DNA of 64,000 bases from Chloroherpetonaceae bacterium. Lineage in GTDB: Bacteria; Bacteroidota; Chlorobiia; Chlorobiales; Thermochlorobacteraceae. Both the position numbers and the translations under genes were made by a program. The stretch is from NCBI GenBank assembly GCA_025056565.1, contig JANWWA010000001.1, positions 283,966 to 347,965 on the forward strand, given 5' to 3'. Below the pieces are notes generated by a model. The model was not told the DNA's origin and did not search any database. It saw nothing but the letters and a program-made list of their open reading frames with translations. Shown here in pieces: positions 17,905 through 25,157 of the stretch; the stretch's first letter is position 1, and every line of letters starts with the position of its first letter.

Positions 17905-17976
17905 CCTCACCCCCGATTCCGACTCTGGTCGGAATCGTTCTCCTCTCCTTTGCAAGGAGAGGGGTTAGGGGTGAGG
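17905..17976. repeat. Palindromic repeat with two internal hairpins
   Basis: Outer arms CCTCACCCC (17905-17913) and GGGGTGAGG (17968-17976) enclose hairpin GATTCCGAC/GTCGGAATC (17915-17936) and hairpin CCTCTCCTT/AAGGAGAGG (17942-17962). The second hairpin matches the repeats at 10690-10826. It sits between two genes of the heme island and could fold as a three-way junction. Confidence 0.8.
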
Positions 17977-18037
17977 TCTAAGCAGATTGCCAAACATCTC
18001 TTGCAGCAATAGCTAACAACTCAAAACGACAATCACA

Positions 18038-18517
18038 ATGACAAATGCGATTTCAACTTGCCGCATTCAACTCTCGCTCCTGTGGCTCTTGATGGTCGTG
18101 GGCATGATGCTCCACTTCGACTATCACGTGAGCGGCATTTTCTACGGCATTGACCTCAAACGCCCAAACGCAACGGGTGAATTTCCGCCAACGATTTGGC
18201 TCGTTCGCTTCGTCTTTCAGATTGCGCCAATGATGGCAGTTACATTTCTGCTCTTCTTTGAAGTGCAGTGGTTTCGTGTGGCACACTTTGGCGTGAGCGT
18301 TCTCTACACACTTGCCCACGCTTCGCACCTCATTCGTGAGTTTGAAAAGCCCGATATGTCGCAAATGAATTTGCTCTCTCTGGTTTTGGTTGTGAGCGTG
18401 CTTTTGAATGTGGTCTCGTGGCGATGGCTCAAAGAAGGCAAAGGTCAAACGCTTAAAGCTGAAAGTCCAGAACTGAGGGAATCTAAACTTGCAAAAGAAT
18501 CAGCAACCGTGAGTTAA
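18038..18517 (+). CDS. Four-helix membrane protein in the heme locus, unknown function
   Basis: 159 residues. Four hydrophobic segments lie at about residues 10-27, 48-75, 80-98 and 110-128. They are followed by a charged tail rich in Lys and Glu. His26 in LHFDYH and a His-containing segment (LAHASHLIREF) sit near membrane edges and could bind heme or metal, but this is only a guess. I recognise no family. It is in the same direction as the receptor and HmuY and lies between them, so a role in heme passage or sensing is suggested by context. A strong hairpin follows the stop after 18 bases. Confidence 0.7.
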   Translation: MTNAISTCRIQLSLLWLLMVVGMMLHFDYHVSGIFYGIDLKRPNATGEFPPTIWLVRFVFQIAPMMAVTFLLFFEVQWFRVAHFGVSVLYTLAHASHLIREFEKPDMSQMNLLSLVLVVSVLLNVVSWRWLKEGKGQTLKAESPELRESKLAKESATVS

Positions 18518-18522
18518 GCGAC

Positions 18523-18566
18523 GCACAAAACAAAAAGCGAAGCGCGCGTGCAGGGCGCGCTCCGCT
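18523..18566 (-). terminator. Intrinsic terminator facing antisense to the hmuY gene
   Basis: On the minus strand a 12-bp stem (arms 18555-18566 and 18536-18547, 7-base loop) is followed by TTTTGTTTTGTGCG. In minus-strand RNA all pairs form, including one G-U. In plus-strand RNA the same position is an A-C mismatch and no T-run follows, so the structure favours the minus strand. It would end a transcript coming from the protease gene at 19764 across hmuY. Confidence 0.7.
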
Positions 18567-18715
18567 GAAACGCAAAAACGTGCAAAGAACCCGCATCGCG
18601 GATTGGCTAAACGCAAAGGGGCTTCTTGCAGAGGGGCTTGCTGACCCGTCTCTCGTTTTTGCGAAAGGAAATTACAAACGAAAATCTTGAAACGAATCTA
18701 AACTCAGTAGGAACT

Positions 18716-19333
18716 ATGAAGTTCAACATTTTCCGATTGATAGGGTTTGCTGCATTCTCAGCTGCGCTGGTCTCTTGTGGTGGTTCAGGCAGCGGTGGAA
18801 CCAGTCCCAGTCAGCCAGCGGAACTGCCTGTGCGCATTGTGCGCAATTTACAAGCCGATACCGCCAACACGGGCAGATTTACCTTCTTTTCGCTGCGAGA
18901 TAGCTCCATTGTGCCCAACTCCGATTCAGCCACCACTCGCTGGGATATTGCCTTTCGCGCCACGACAGTCATCATCAATGGCGGTCCCATTCGCTTTGGT
19001 CGTGGTGGTGCAATCGTTCTAACAGGCACCGATTTCAATGCGCTTGCAGAACTACCTGAAACAGGTTGGCGCGTGGACTCTTCGGCAGCAAGTCTTGCAA
19101 TTCCCGTTGGCAGCGACCGTGCGTGGTATAACTACAACCAAGCCACCAACGTGATTTCGCCGATTCCGGGTGTCGTTCTGGGGATTCGCACGGCAGACGG
19201 GCGATTCGCCAAACTGCAAATTCTGAGCTACTACCTTGGTGCGCCACAAAATCCTGACGGGTTCAGAGACCGCGCAAGGGTCTATACCTTCCGCTATGTC
19301 TTTCAGCCCGATGGTTCGCGGCGCGTGAAGTAG
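18716..19333 (+). CDS. HmuY family heme-binding lipoprotein
   Basis: 205 residues from the ATG at 18716, with AGGA just upstream. The N-terminus is a lipoprotein signal with lipobox LVSC followed by a Gly/Ser-rich linker. The body matches HmuY: TFFSLRDSSIV, then TRWDIAFRATTVIINGG and RFGRGGAIVL, the WDIAF...NGG...GGA signature. HmuY of Porphyromonas is an outer-membrane-anchored hemophore that takes heme from host or environmental proteins and hands it to the TonB receptor HmuR. The receptor at 15783 is the likely partner. The heme-ligand residues of HmuY vary between species and I cannot assign them here. Convergent with the protease gene, five bases apart. Confidence 0.85.
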   Translation: MKFNIFRLIGFAAFSAALVSCGGSGSGGTSPSQPAELPVRIVRNLQADTANTGRFTFFSLRDSSIVPNSDSATTRWDIAFRATTVIINGGPIRFGRGGAIVLTGTDFNALAELPETGWRVDSSAASLAIPVGSDRAWYNYNQATNVISPIPGVVLGIRTADGRFAKLQILSYYLGAPQNPDGFRDRARVYTFRYVFQPDGSRRVK

Positions 19334-19338
19334 AAGCA

Positions 19339-19764
19339 TCAGAGGCAGTCAATCACCCATTTTCCTTCGTTGGCAGGATTGGGAATTACTTTCTGTTCTT
19401 TGGCATCAATGAGCAAATCCATCGCTTCCAGCGCAAGGTAGCCCAGCAGGGGCGGCGTGCCATCATCGGGAAGTTCCATCACGTCGAGATTCGCGTCGCG
19501 GTCAAAAATCTTGATGTTTACGGGGCTGAAAATGCTGCGCTTCACAATCCCGTTTGCCGTGCGCACATCTTTCTCTTTTTGCTTTACCAGTCCAAGCGCT
19601 TCAATCATTCGCTTCGGCAGGCAGATGTATGCAGCACCTGTGTCAACCACAAACTCGACCTCCAGCGAGCGAACCTTCTCGATGGGCAACTTGCCTTCTT
19701 GGGCTTGGACAAGGTCAGCGCTGTTTTGGAGAAAAGCGGTTTGCTTCACTCGTCCCATTTCCAT
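19339..19764 (-). CDS. Retropepsin-like aspartic protease (clan AA)
   Basis: 141 residues from the ATG at 19764. It has one catalytic motif, VEFVVDTGAAYICLP, and the later hydrophobic-Gly motif LLGYLALEAMDLLID, as in single-domain retropepsin-like proteins that act as dimers. There is no signal peptide, so it should be cytoplasmic. An in-frame ATG at 19809 would leave only nine bases to the divergent DUF6607 gene; the start at MEMGRVKQT matches the family better. It is the only minus-strand gene inside the heme island, tail to tail with hmuY. The substrate is unknown. Confidence 0.82.
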   Translation of the reverse strand: MEMGRVKQTAFLQNSADLVQAQEGKLPIEKVRSLEVEFVVDTGAAYICLPKRMIEALGLVKQKEKDVRTANGIVKRSIFSPVNIKIFDRDANLDVMELPDDGTPPLLGYLALEAMDLLIDAKEQKVIPNPANEGKWVIDCL

Positions 19765-19818
19765 TGTCGTCTCTTTGAATTTTGGTTCTAACTCGTCAAC
19801 TTCAAACATCGTTACGCT

Positions 19819-20826
19819 ATGAAACGCTTAACCGTCTTTTCAATGCTACTCATTTTTGCTGGTTCACTTTTTGCGCAAGCAAAGAAACCTGCGTCAAAAT
19901 CTGACTTAGCGAAAGCTAAAGATGCTGCCGCAATGAGCAAAAAAGAACAAGACAAACAAGCCATCAAAGCGATGGCGGGCACATACTTTGTAGATTTTCG
20001 CTATGCAGAAACCTTCGCTGAAGACCCCGACTACAAGCTCAAAGAGCCGTATCGCGCCAGCGGCTTAGAATGCATCGTGATTGATGAAGAGACAGATAAC
20101 AAAATCTCGCTCCTTCATCTCTTAATTGTAGAAGATTCCAAAGGCGAAAAATCCATCATTAAGCACTGGCGCGAAGATTGGATTTATGAATGCACAGATC
20201 TCTACTCTTTTGACCACAATCTTACTTGGCGATATCGGAAACTCTCACCTGAAGAAGCAAAAGGCAGGTGGGTGCAGAAGGTTTACTCGGTCGATGACAG
20301 TCCGCGCTATGAAGGCATTGGCACATGGGTTCATGTCGACGGGAAGCATTACTGGGAATCGGAAGCTGATGCGCCGCTCCCGCGCCGCGAATACACGAAG
20401 CGCAGCGATTACAATGTGCTTCGCCGTCGCAACCGGCATATTCTCACAGACTACGGTTTTCTGCACGAACAAGATAACCTCAAAATCGTTCGCACAGCGG
20501 GTGCACCTGACACCGTGCTGGTAGCAGAGAAAGGGCTGAATATGTATAAGCGCGTTGAGGATGCCACGATGGGCAACCCTGCAAAAGAATGGTGGGACAA
20601 ACACCGACCGTTCTGGCGTGAAGTATTGGCTGTCTGGAACGATATCTATGCACAGCAGCGCGACATTGCTTTCAAGGAAAAAGATGGCGATGGCAAACTG
20701 GCTGCAGCTTTGTTCAAACTGGATGAAGAAAGTTTCAAGCAGGGCAGAAAACCAAGTGATGTTCGTGCTGAAATTCGCTCTCTCATTGAGCAGCATTTTC
20801 ATGCAGTGCAGGTTGGCGCAAGGTAA
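19819..20826 (+). CDS. DUF6607 family secreted protein
   Basis: 335 residues with a signal peptide (MKRLTVFSMLLIFAGSLFAQ), so exported to the periplasm or beyond. The rest matches the DUF6607 pattern as I remember it: YAETFAEDPDYKLKEPY, IIKHWREDWIYE, VYSVDDSPRYEGIGTWVH, PLPRREYTKRSDYNVL and FLHEQDNLKIVR. The family has no known activity. It is rich in conserved Trp, Tyr, His and acidic residues, which would suit a ligand-binding or hydrolytic pocket. Its place directly after hmuY, apart from the antisense protease, suggests a task in heme or iron handling; this is inference from context. Complete and intact. Confidence 0.85.
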   Translation: MKRLTVFSMLLIFAGSLFAQAKKPASKSDLAKAKDAAAMSKKEQDKQAIKAMAGTYFVDFRYAETFAEDPDYKLKEPYRASGLECIVIDEETDNKISLLHLLIVEDSKGEKSIIKHWREDWIYECTDLYSFDHNLTWRYRKLSPEEAKGRWVQKVYSVDDSPRYEGIGTWVHVDGKHYWESEADAPLPRREYTKRSDYNVLRRRNRHILTDYGFLHEQDNLKIVRTAGAPDTVLVAEKGLNMYKRVEDATMGNPAKEWWDKHRPFWREVLAVWNDIYAQQRDIAFKEKDGDGKLAAALFKLDEESFKQGRKPSDVRAEIRSLIEQHFHAVQVGAR

Positions 20827-20827
20827 T

Positions 20828-21112
20828 ATGCAAGCTGTTGAGGACGTCTTGAAAGTGATTGAGCAGTTGCGGCTATTTCTTATGCTCGTAGCGTTTGCAC
20901 TTAGCGTAGTGGGTGGCAGCGGCGTTTTGCTCTATCTTGCGTTGCTCCGAAGTGTGCTGACAAAAAACCAGTGCTGCCGCTCCTCCTACGCTGCAAACCA
21001 AGTGCCGCCAAATGATCTTGCATGGCGTAGTAAATCGTCTGGGTCAAACATTTCGGAATGCCACCTATATCAGTGTAGCCAGCACTTTTTCTATGGTTTT
21101 TCATTGAATTAG
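20828..21112 (+). CDS. Possible small membrane protein, C-terminal part doubtful
   Basis: An ATG one base after the DUF6607 stop opens a 94-residue frame. Residues 1-46 look real: an amphipathic start (MQAVEDVLKVIEQLRLF), one membrane helix (about 17-40) and basic residues. After LTKNQCC the sequence is rich in Ser, Cys and Gln and looks random, as if a frameshift had occurred. It could be a truncated single-helix protein translated together with DUF6607. No family is recognised. Confidence 0.35.
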   Translation: MQAVEDVLKVIEQLRLFLMLVAFALSVVGGSGVLLYLALLRSVLTKNQCCRSSYAANQVPPNDLAWRSKSSGSNISECHLYQCSQHFFYGFSLN

Positions 21113-21168
21113 CACGCCCCTTTTAAGGCACTAAGTCACTCTTGGAAAATTCAATTTTTACTCTTAAA

Positions 21169-21181
21169 TAGACTTAGTCTA
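21169..21181. promoter_or_regulatory. Candidate iron-repressor operator upstream of flavodoxin
   Basis: TAGACTTAGTCTA, the reverse complement of the palindrome at 15702-15714, centred 28 bases before the flavodoxin ATG. Read on the minus strand it is TAGACTAAGTCTA followed by TTTAAG, against AATAAG at the other site. Flavodoxin is a classic iron-repressed gene, which supports an iron-dependent repressor. Confidence 0.62.
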
Positions 21182-21202
21182 ATTAAAAAAATTTATCACA
21201 CT

Positions 21203-21727
21203 ATGGGTTACATCGGGCTTTTCTACGGGACGCAGACGGGCAACACGGAGCTTGTTGCTCAGAAAATCCAGCAAGAGTTGGGTGCAGACCTTGTCGATCT
21301 CTACAATGTCAAGCATGCGACGGCGGACGATATGGCGCAATACAGTATCCTCATTCTTGCTGCGCCGACTTGGTATGATGGAGAGATGCAGGCTGACTGG
21401 GAAGATTTTATGCCACAGCTCGAGTCGCTTGATTTTACGGACAAGTATGTCGGCTTCGTTGCGCTGGGCGACCAAGTTGGCTACTCGCAATACTTCGTGG
21501 ATTCTATCGGCGTGATTGCTGACGCCGTCGTCTCGCGTGGCGCACAGGTCTTTGGGCTTTGGCCCCGTGATGGCTACCAGTTCGAGTCTTCAAAAGGACT
21601 CTATGACGACAAACACTTTTGGGGACTTGTTCTTGACTTCGAGAACCAAAGTAACCTCACCGACAAACGCATCAAGCAATGGTGCATGCAAATCCGTGAA
21701 GAACTTGGCATTGAAGCAAAACCGTAG
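21203..21727 (+). CDS. fldA: Long-chain flavodoxin
   Basis: 174 residues. FMN-binding electron carrier that replaces ferredoxin when iron is short. The phosphate loop is GTQTGNTELVAQK at residues 9-21. APTWYDGEMQADWEDF gives the first aromatic FMN contact, and FVALGDQVGYSQYF with the following Tyr region gives the second. The insertion near the C-terminus makes it the long-chain type. The partner is plausibly the FNR at 51968. A candidate repressor box is just upstream, and a second gene follows 18 bases downstream with a good ribosome binding site. Confidence 0.95.
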   Translation: MGYIGLFYGTQTGNTELVAQKIQQELGADLVDLYNVKHATADDMAQYSILILAAPTWYDGEMQADWEDFMPQLESLDFTDKYVGFVALGDQVGYSQYFVDSIGVIADAVVSRGAQVFGLWPRDGYQFESSKGLYDDKHFWGLVLDFENQSNLTDKRIKQWCMQIREELGIEAKP

Positions 21728-21745
21728 AGAAAGGAGCGTCTAAAT

Positions 21746-22093
21746 ATGCATCAACACGCAGTGTGCCTATTTGAGACGGAGCATGGCGCTATTTTTTTCT
21801 GCAAAGATTGCGGCACGATTCACTTGGAGTTTGGCAATGTCATCTTGGAATTTACGATGCAGGGCTTTGAGACATTCTGCGACAGTCTAAACACAGTAGA
21901 TTTTGCCAAGTGCGAGCAGATGAATCACAGCTATCTCTACCGCCGCAAGCTCATCTTGTCGTTTGAGCGTGCCTCTATTAAGGCCGCTTTCTATCTCCAC
22001 GAAATTCATCAGCTTCAAGAACTGGCGCGCGGGGCTGCTTTTATGCTCGCACAGCGTCAGCTCTGCGAGGCTGCACAGGCACGGCTGAATTAG
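21746..22093 (+). CDS. Small cysteine-containing hypothetical protein downstream of flavodoxin
   Basis: 115 residues. The N-terminal third has a CKDC pair in IFFCKDCGTIHLEFGN, followed by a helical part (ELARGAAFMLAQRQ). It resembles short uncharacterised Bacteroidota proteins that I believe are filed as DUF6686, but I cannot verify that. AGGAG lies nine bases before the ATG. It is 18 bases behind fldA and probably in the same transcript, so it may also be iron-repressed. The two cysteines alone are too few for a normal iron-sulfur or zinc site unless the protein dimerises. Confidence 0.7.
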   Translation: MHQHAVCLFETEHGAIFFCKDCGTIHLEFGNVILEFTMQGFETFCDSLNTVDFAKCEQMNHSYLYRRKLILSFERASIKAAFYLHEIHQLQELARGAAFMLAQRQLCEAAQARLN

Positions 22094-22104
22094 TCTCTCC
22101 GGTT

Positions 22105-22214
22105 TGTTCTTTCTGTTCTTTTGTCCTCCGTTCTGTTGCTGTTGTTATAGACGCTGTTCTTTTTAGTGTGATGTCTGTTCTTTCACTTGTTGAAGTTGCT
22201 ATGCTGTGTTCTTT
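22105..22214. repeat. Five direct copies of TGTTCTTT upstream of the PepSY gene
   Basis: TGTTCTTT starts at 22105, 22114, 22155, 22176 and 22207. The last four are 41, 21 and 31 bases apart, close to 4, 2 and 3 helical turns, so they would face the same side of the DNA. The interval is T-rich, which raises the chance of coincidence. It may be an array for a transcription factor. Confidence 0.5.
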
Positions 22215-22232
22215 CTGAGCATACTACGACGA

Positions 22233-22276
22233 GGGCGCTCTGATGCACTCTCTGCATTAGAGCCCCTGTCTTTTTT
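22233..22276 (+). terminator. Intrinsic terminator or attenuator before the PepSY gene
   Basis: Stem of GGG, CTCT, G-U and ATGCA paired with TGCAT, AGAG and CCC (22233-22265, CTCTC loop, two-base bulge), then a T-run at 22271-22276. It ends the flavodoxin transcript. It lies 30 bases before the PepSY start, so it could also act as a leader attenuator. Confidence 0.7.
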
Positions 22277-22305
22277 CCGTGCAACACCAATCATCTCCGT
22301 AAACT

Positions 22306-23487
22306 ATGAAGAAAAATTTGATGAAGGGGCTTACTGCCAAAGTTTTTTCGCTCCACTCTTGGCTTGGGGTTTTCGCAGGCACCTTTATGATTGTAATCGG
22401 CCTGACAGGCTCACTCATTGTTTTCTCTGATGAACTTAACGAATTGATTTATCGTGAGCAAGCCTTTATTGTGCCAGAAGGTGAGCCAAAATCATTTGAT
22501 GCTTTGCTATCTGCACTATACCAGCAATATCCTGACGCAAAAGTCTTGCGTCTTACAAAAAGTGACTCGCCCAAGAAAGCCTACACCGCCGTGATGCAAC
22601 TTGGCAAAGAACGGCTTTACACATACCTCAACCCATACACGGGTAAAGTTACTGGACAAATTGAAGTGCACTCACGTCTCACCAATTGGCTTTTGCGGTT
22701 GCACTTTACGCTACTTATGCGTCCTTTCGGCGATGGCATTGTGGCGCTCGTTGGTTTTTGCTTCATTGGACTTTCGCTCACAGGACTTTGGATTCAGCGC
22801 AAGTCGCTTTTCAGTGTCTACACGAAACCTATTCGCTGGAAAGCAGGCACAAAAGTCGCTTCGCATGATTTTCATTTACTCATTGGCTCAGCCTCCGTTT
22901 TGTTCTGCCTTGTGATGTCTATTACTGGGTTCTATATGATGCTTTACATCTTTGACCCTGAGTGGTGGCAAAGACAATTTGTAGCACGCTCATCAGAGCA
23001 AAAGTCTCAGCCTATTGTGCTTTCGCTCTCCACTGATTCGCTGATGAATGTTGCCAGAGGACTCATCTCAGACTTTGAACCTAAAAGTCTCATTTTGCCA
23101 CAGAATGAAAAAGCCCCCATTCGTGTCTTGGGATATGCTACCTCCTCAAACCCTTTCTACAATGAACTCAGCAGCTATGTGAATTTTAAGCAAGATGGCA
23201 CAGTGCTAAAGGTGCAGGACATCCGCACTGCCAGTTTTAGTGAGAAAGCTGATATGATGCTGCGTTCTATTCACTTTGGGCAGTTTGGTGGCATATTCGT
23301 AAAAATCATCTACTCGCTTGGCGGTTTTACACCTGCGATTCTCTCTGTTACAGGCCTTGTGCTTTGGTGGAAACGCCGAAGGAAGAACATATCTGTAATG
23401 CAACCGCAGCCATCGCCGAAGCCTACAGCTCTTCCGCTTAAACTTGCACCAGTAAAGCCAGCTGCGGCAACTCGTAAGCCTAGCTAA
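22306..23487 (+). CDS. PepSY-associated membrane protein (PiuB-like)
   Basis: 393 residues with four membrane helices: about residues 15-40 (HSWLGVFAGTFMIVIGLTGS), 140-165, 190-215 and 340-365. A PepSY-like periplasmic region lies between the first two. The family is often annotated as iron-regulated membrane protein or PepSY-TM and occurs beside siderophore and heme receptors. Some members are thought to reduce ferric siderophores at the inner membrane. His residues next to the helices (HSWLG, RLHFTLL, SHDFHLLIG, SIHFGQFGG) are suited to bind two hemes. The gene sits at the right end of the iron/heme island. The C-terminal tail is rich in Pro, Lys and Ala. Confidence 0.88.
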   Translation: MKKNLMKGLTAKVFSLHSWLGVFAGTFMIVIGLTGSLIVFSDELNELIYREQAFIVPEGEPKSFDALLSALYQQYPDAKVLRLTKSDSPKKAYTAVMQLGKERLYTYLNPYTGKVTGQIEVHSRLTNWLLRLHFTLLMRPFGDGIVALVGFCFIGLSLTGLWIQRKSLFSVYTKPIRWKAGTKVASHDFHLLIGSASVLFCLVMSITGFYMMLYIFDPEWWQRQFVARSSEQKSQPIVLSLSTDSLMNVARGLISDFEPKSLILPQNEKAPIRVLGYATSSNPFYNELSSYVNFKQDGTVLKVQDIRTASFSEKADMMLRSIHFGQFGGIFVKIIYSLGGFTPAILSVTGLVLWWKRRRKNISVMQPQPSPKPTALPLKLAPVKPAAATRKPS

Positions 23488-23636
23488 GTGCTCATCAGAA
23501 AGCCGCACTGCTTAGCTGCATCTTTTTGGTAAGGCTTACTGCGCTAGGTATTCCACTATTGCCGTGTGCTCCAGTCTGACGCACAGGAAGTGAGATTTGA
23601 AGTGATTCTGTATTTTTGGGCATCAACACTTTCATT

Positions 23637-23972
23637 ATGCCCAAGATTGCACTTTTCATCACGGATTTGCTTTTCCAAAGTCAAGTGCGTGTTGCCATGC
23701 AAGGCAGTGATGCGGAGCTCATGTTTGTTAGCTCGCCCGATGCACTGCCCGCAGACACAACACCGACGCTTGCTGTCTTTGACCTTAGTTCTGGCAATCT
23801 TGCATTACTACGCGCATTTCGGGAGAAGTTTCCCGCTGTGCCGACTTTGGCTTTTCTGCCTCATATCCACACTGACCTCAAGGCACAAGCTGAAGCCTTA
23901 GGCTGCACTCGTGTTCTCTCTCGCTTTGAGTTTTCCAAAAACATTCGCCAGCTGCTTACCTCATTGCAATGA
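23637..23972 (+). CDS. Small receiver-like protein, probably not a standard response regulator
   Basis: 111 residues from the ATG at 23637. The alternation of strands and helices resembles a CheY-like fold. VFDLSSGN sits where the phospho-accepting Asp is expected, and LGCTRVLSRFEFSKNIRQLL forms the end. The usual acidic pair at the start is missing (IALFITDLLF has only one Asp) and the conserved Lys of the fifth strand is replaced by Ser-Arg. It may be a pseudo-receiver used for protein binding. It is followed by the methionine sulfoxide reductase gene after 63 bases. Confidence 0.6.
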   Translation: MPKIALFITDLLFQSQVRVAMQGSDAELMFVSSPDALPADTTPTLAVFDLSSGNLALLRAFREKFPAVPTLAFLPHIHTDLKAQAEALGCTRVLSRFEFSKNIRQLLTSLQ

Positions 23973-24035
23973 ACGTTTTGACAAGCTCTTGCCGTTCAGG
24001 CAAAGTGCGTAGAGATATGAAAAACCACAACCAAT

Positions 24036-24542
24036 ATGATGTTTGAACTGACTGATACATCTAACTTAACTAAGACTGACCTTTACAAAACCCTTACAAT
24101 GCAGCTTTATCACCTTCTCGAAGGTGAGCACGACTTTATTGCCAATGCTGCTAACTTTTCTGCCCTCTTATACCACACGATGCCCGACCTTAACTGGGCT
24201 GGTATTTACCTCTACAAGCAAGGCGAGCTGGTCTTAGGACCGTTTCAAGGCAAACCGGCTTGTACGCGCATTGCACTCGGCAAAGGCGTTTGTGGCACTG
24301 CCGCTGAGCGTAAGAAAACCATTATCGTGCCGAATGTGCACGAGTTTCCTGGGCATATCGCGTGCGATAGCGCCTCGAACTCTGAAATTGTGGTGCCAAT
24401 GATAAGAAGCGGTCAGCTCATTGGCGTGTTAGACTTGGATAGCCCACTTTTGGCACGCTTCGATGAAGAGGACAAAGCTGGCTTAGAAAACTTGGTTGAG
24501 GTCTTTTTGGCTTCTACTCTTGGCCAGCAGCAGACATCATAA
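24036..24542 (+). CDS. msrC: Free methionine-(R)-sulfoxide reductase, GAF type
   Basis: 168 residues. GAF-fold enzyme that reduces free L-methionine-(R)-sulfoxide. The three catalytic or resolving cysteines are Cys76, Cys86 and Cys110 in PACTRIALGKGVCG and GHIACDSASN. Their spacing of 10 and 24 is the same as in the Escherichia coli enzyme (84, 94, 118). LNWAGIYLY and GVLDLDSP are also family signatures. Thioredoxin is the likely reductant. Its last six bases overlap the end of the convergent ThpR gene. Points to routine exposure to oxidants. Confidence 0.93.
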   Translation: MMFELTDTSNLTKTDLYKTLTMQLYHLLEGEHDFIANAANFSALLYHTMPDLNWAGIYLYKQGELVLGPFQGKPACTRIALGKGVCGTAAERKKTIIVPNVHEFPGHIACDSASNSEIVVPMIRSGQLIGVLDLDSPLLARFDEEDKAGLENLVEVFLASTLGQQQTS

Positions 24543-25157
24543 AAGCGGCACAGTGCATAGCGATATGTCAGCCAAAGGTGTGTAAATTGGTCCCTGTGGC
24601 GTTAGGCGGCTCTCAATCAAAGTGAAGGAACTCACTGGCTGGCAGCCGAGTATCGGGTTACCTGCTTTTTGGAGCGCAAGTCCAAGGTCTTTGCTGTAGC
24701 GTCCATCTCGCACACGTCCCAGCGTCAAGTGCGGCGAAAACGGGCGCGCTGACTTTGCAAATCCATGCTCTGCAACTTCCTCTTCAAGCCTTGCTGCCAG
24801 CGCTGCGAGCTGTTCTTTGCCTTCCTCAATGCCGACCCATATCGTCTCAGGACGCCACAGCGACGGAAAAGCCCCTAGGCCGGCTACCGTGATGTTGAAC
24901 GCGGTCATACTCGCCGCTCGTCGGCAGGCTTGCTCCAGTGCCAGCACGGCTTCCATCTTCACCTCGCCTAAGAATTTGAGCGTAAAGTGCAGATTTTGCC
25001 GCTCTACCCATTTGACGGCTTGCGCTGGACAGTGCTGCATGAGGTTCTGCTGCAGTGCTTCGGCTCGCTCCCTCAATGGTTCACTGAGCCAAATACCTAC
25101 AAATGCGCGAATTTTGAGAGAGTGGGCACGCGCAGCACTTTTTAACTTGGTTTGCAC
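24537..25157 (-). CDS. thpR: RNA 2',3'-cyclic phosphodiesterase (LigT/ThpR)
   Basis: 206 residues of the 2H phosphoesterase family. The two HxT motifs are LHFTLKFLG (about residues 57-65) and SPHLTLGRVR (about 141-150), which together form the active site that opens 2',3'-cyclic phosphates on RNA ends. The start codon is GTG at 25157. The usual length for the family is 180-200. Divergent from the M1 peptidase gene with 64 bases between, and convergent with msrC by a six-base overlap. Confidence 0.9.
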   Translation of the reverse strand: MQTKLKSAARAHSLKIRAFVGIWLSEPLRERAEALQQNLMQHCPAQAVKWVERQNLHFTLKFLGEVKMEAVLALEQACRRAASMTAFNITVAGLGAFPSLWRPETIWVGIEEGKEQLAALAARLEEEVAEHGFAKSARPFSPHLTLGRVRDGRYSKDLGLALQKAGNPILGCQPVSSFTLIESRLTPQGPIYTPLADISLCTVPLL

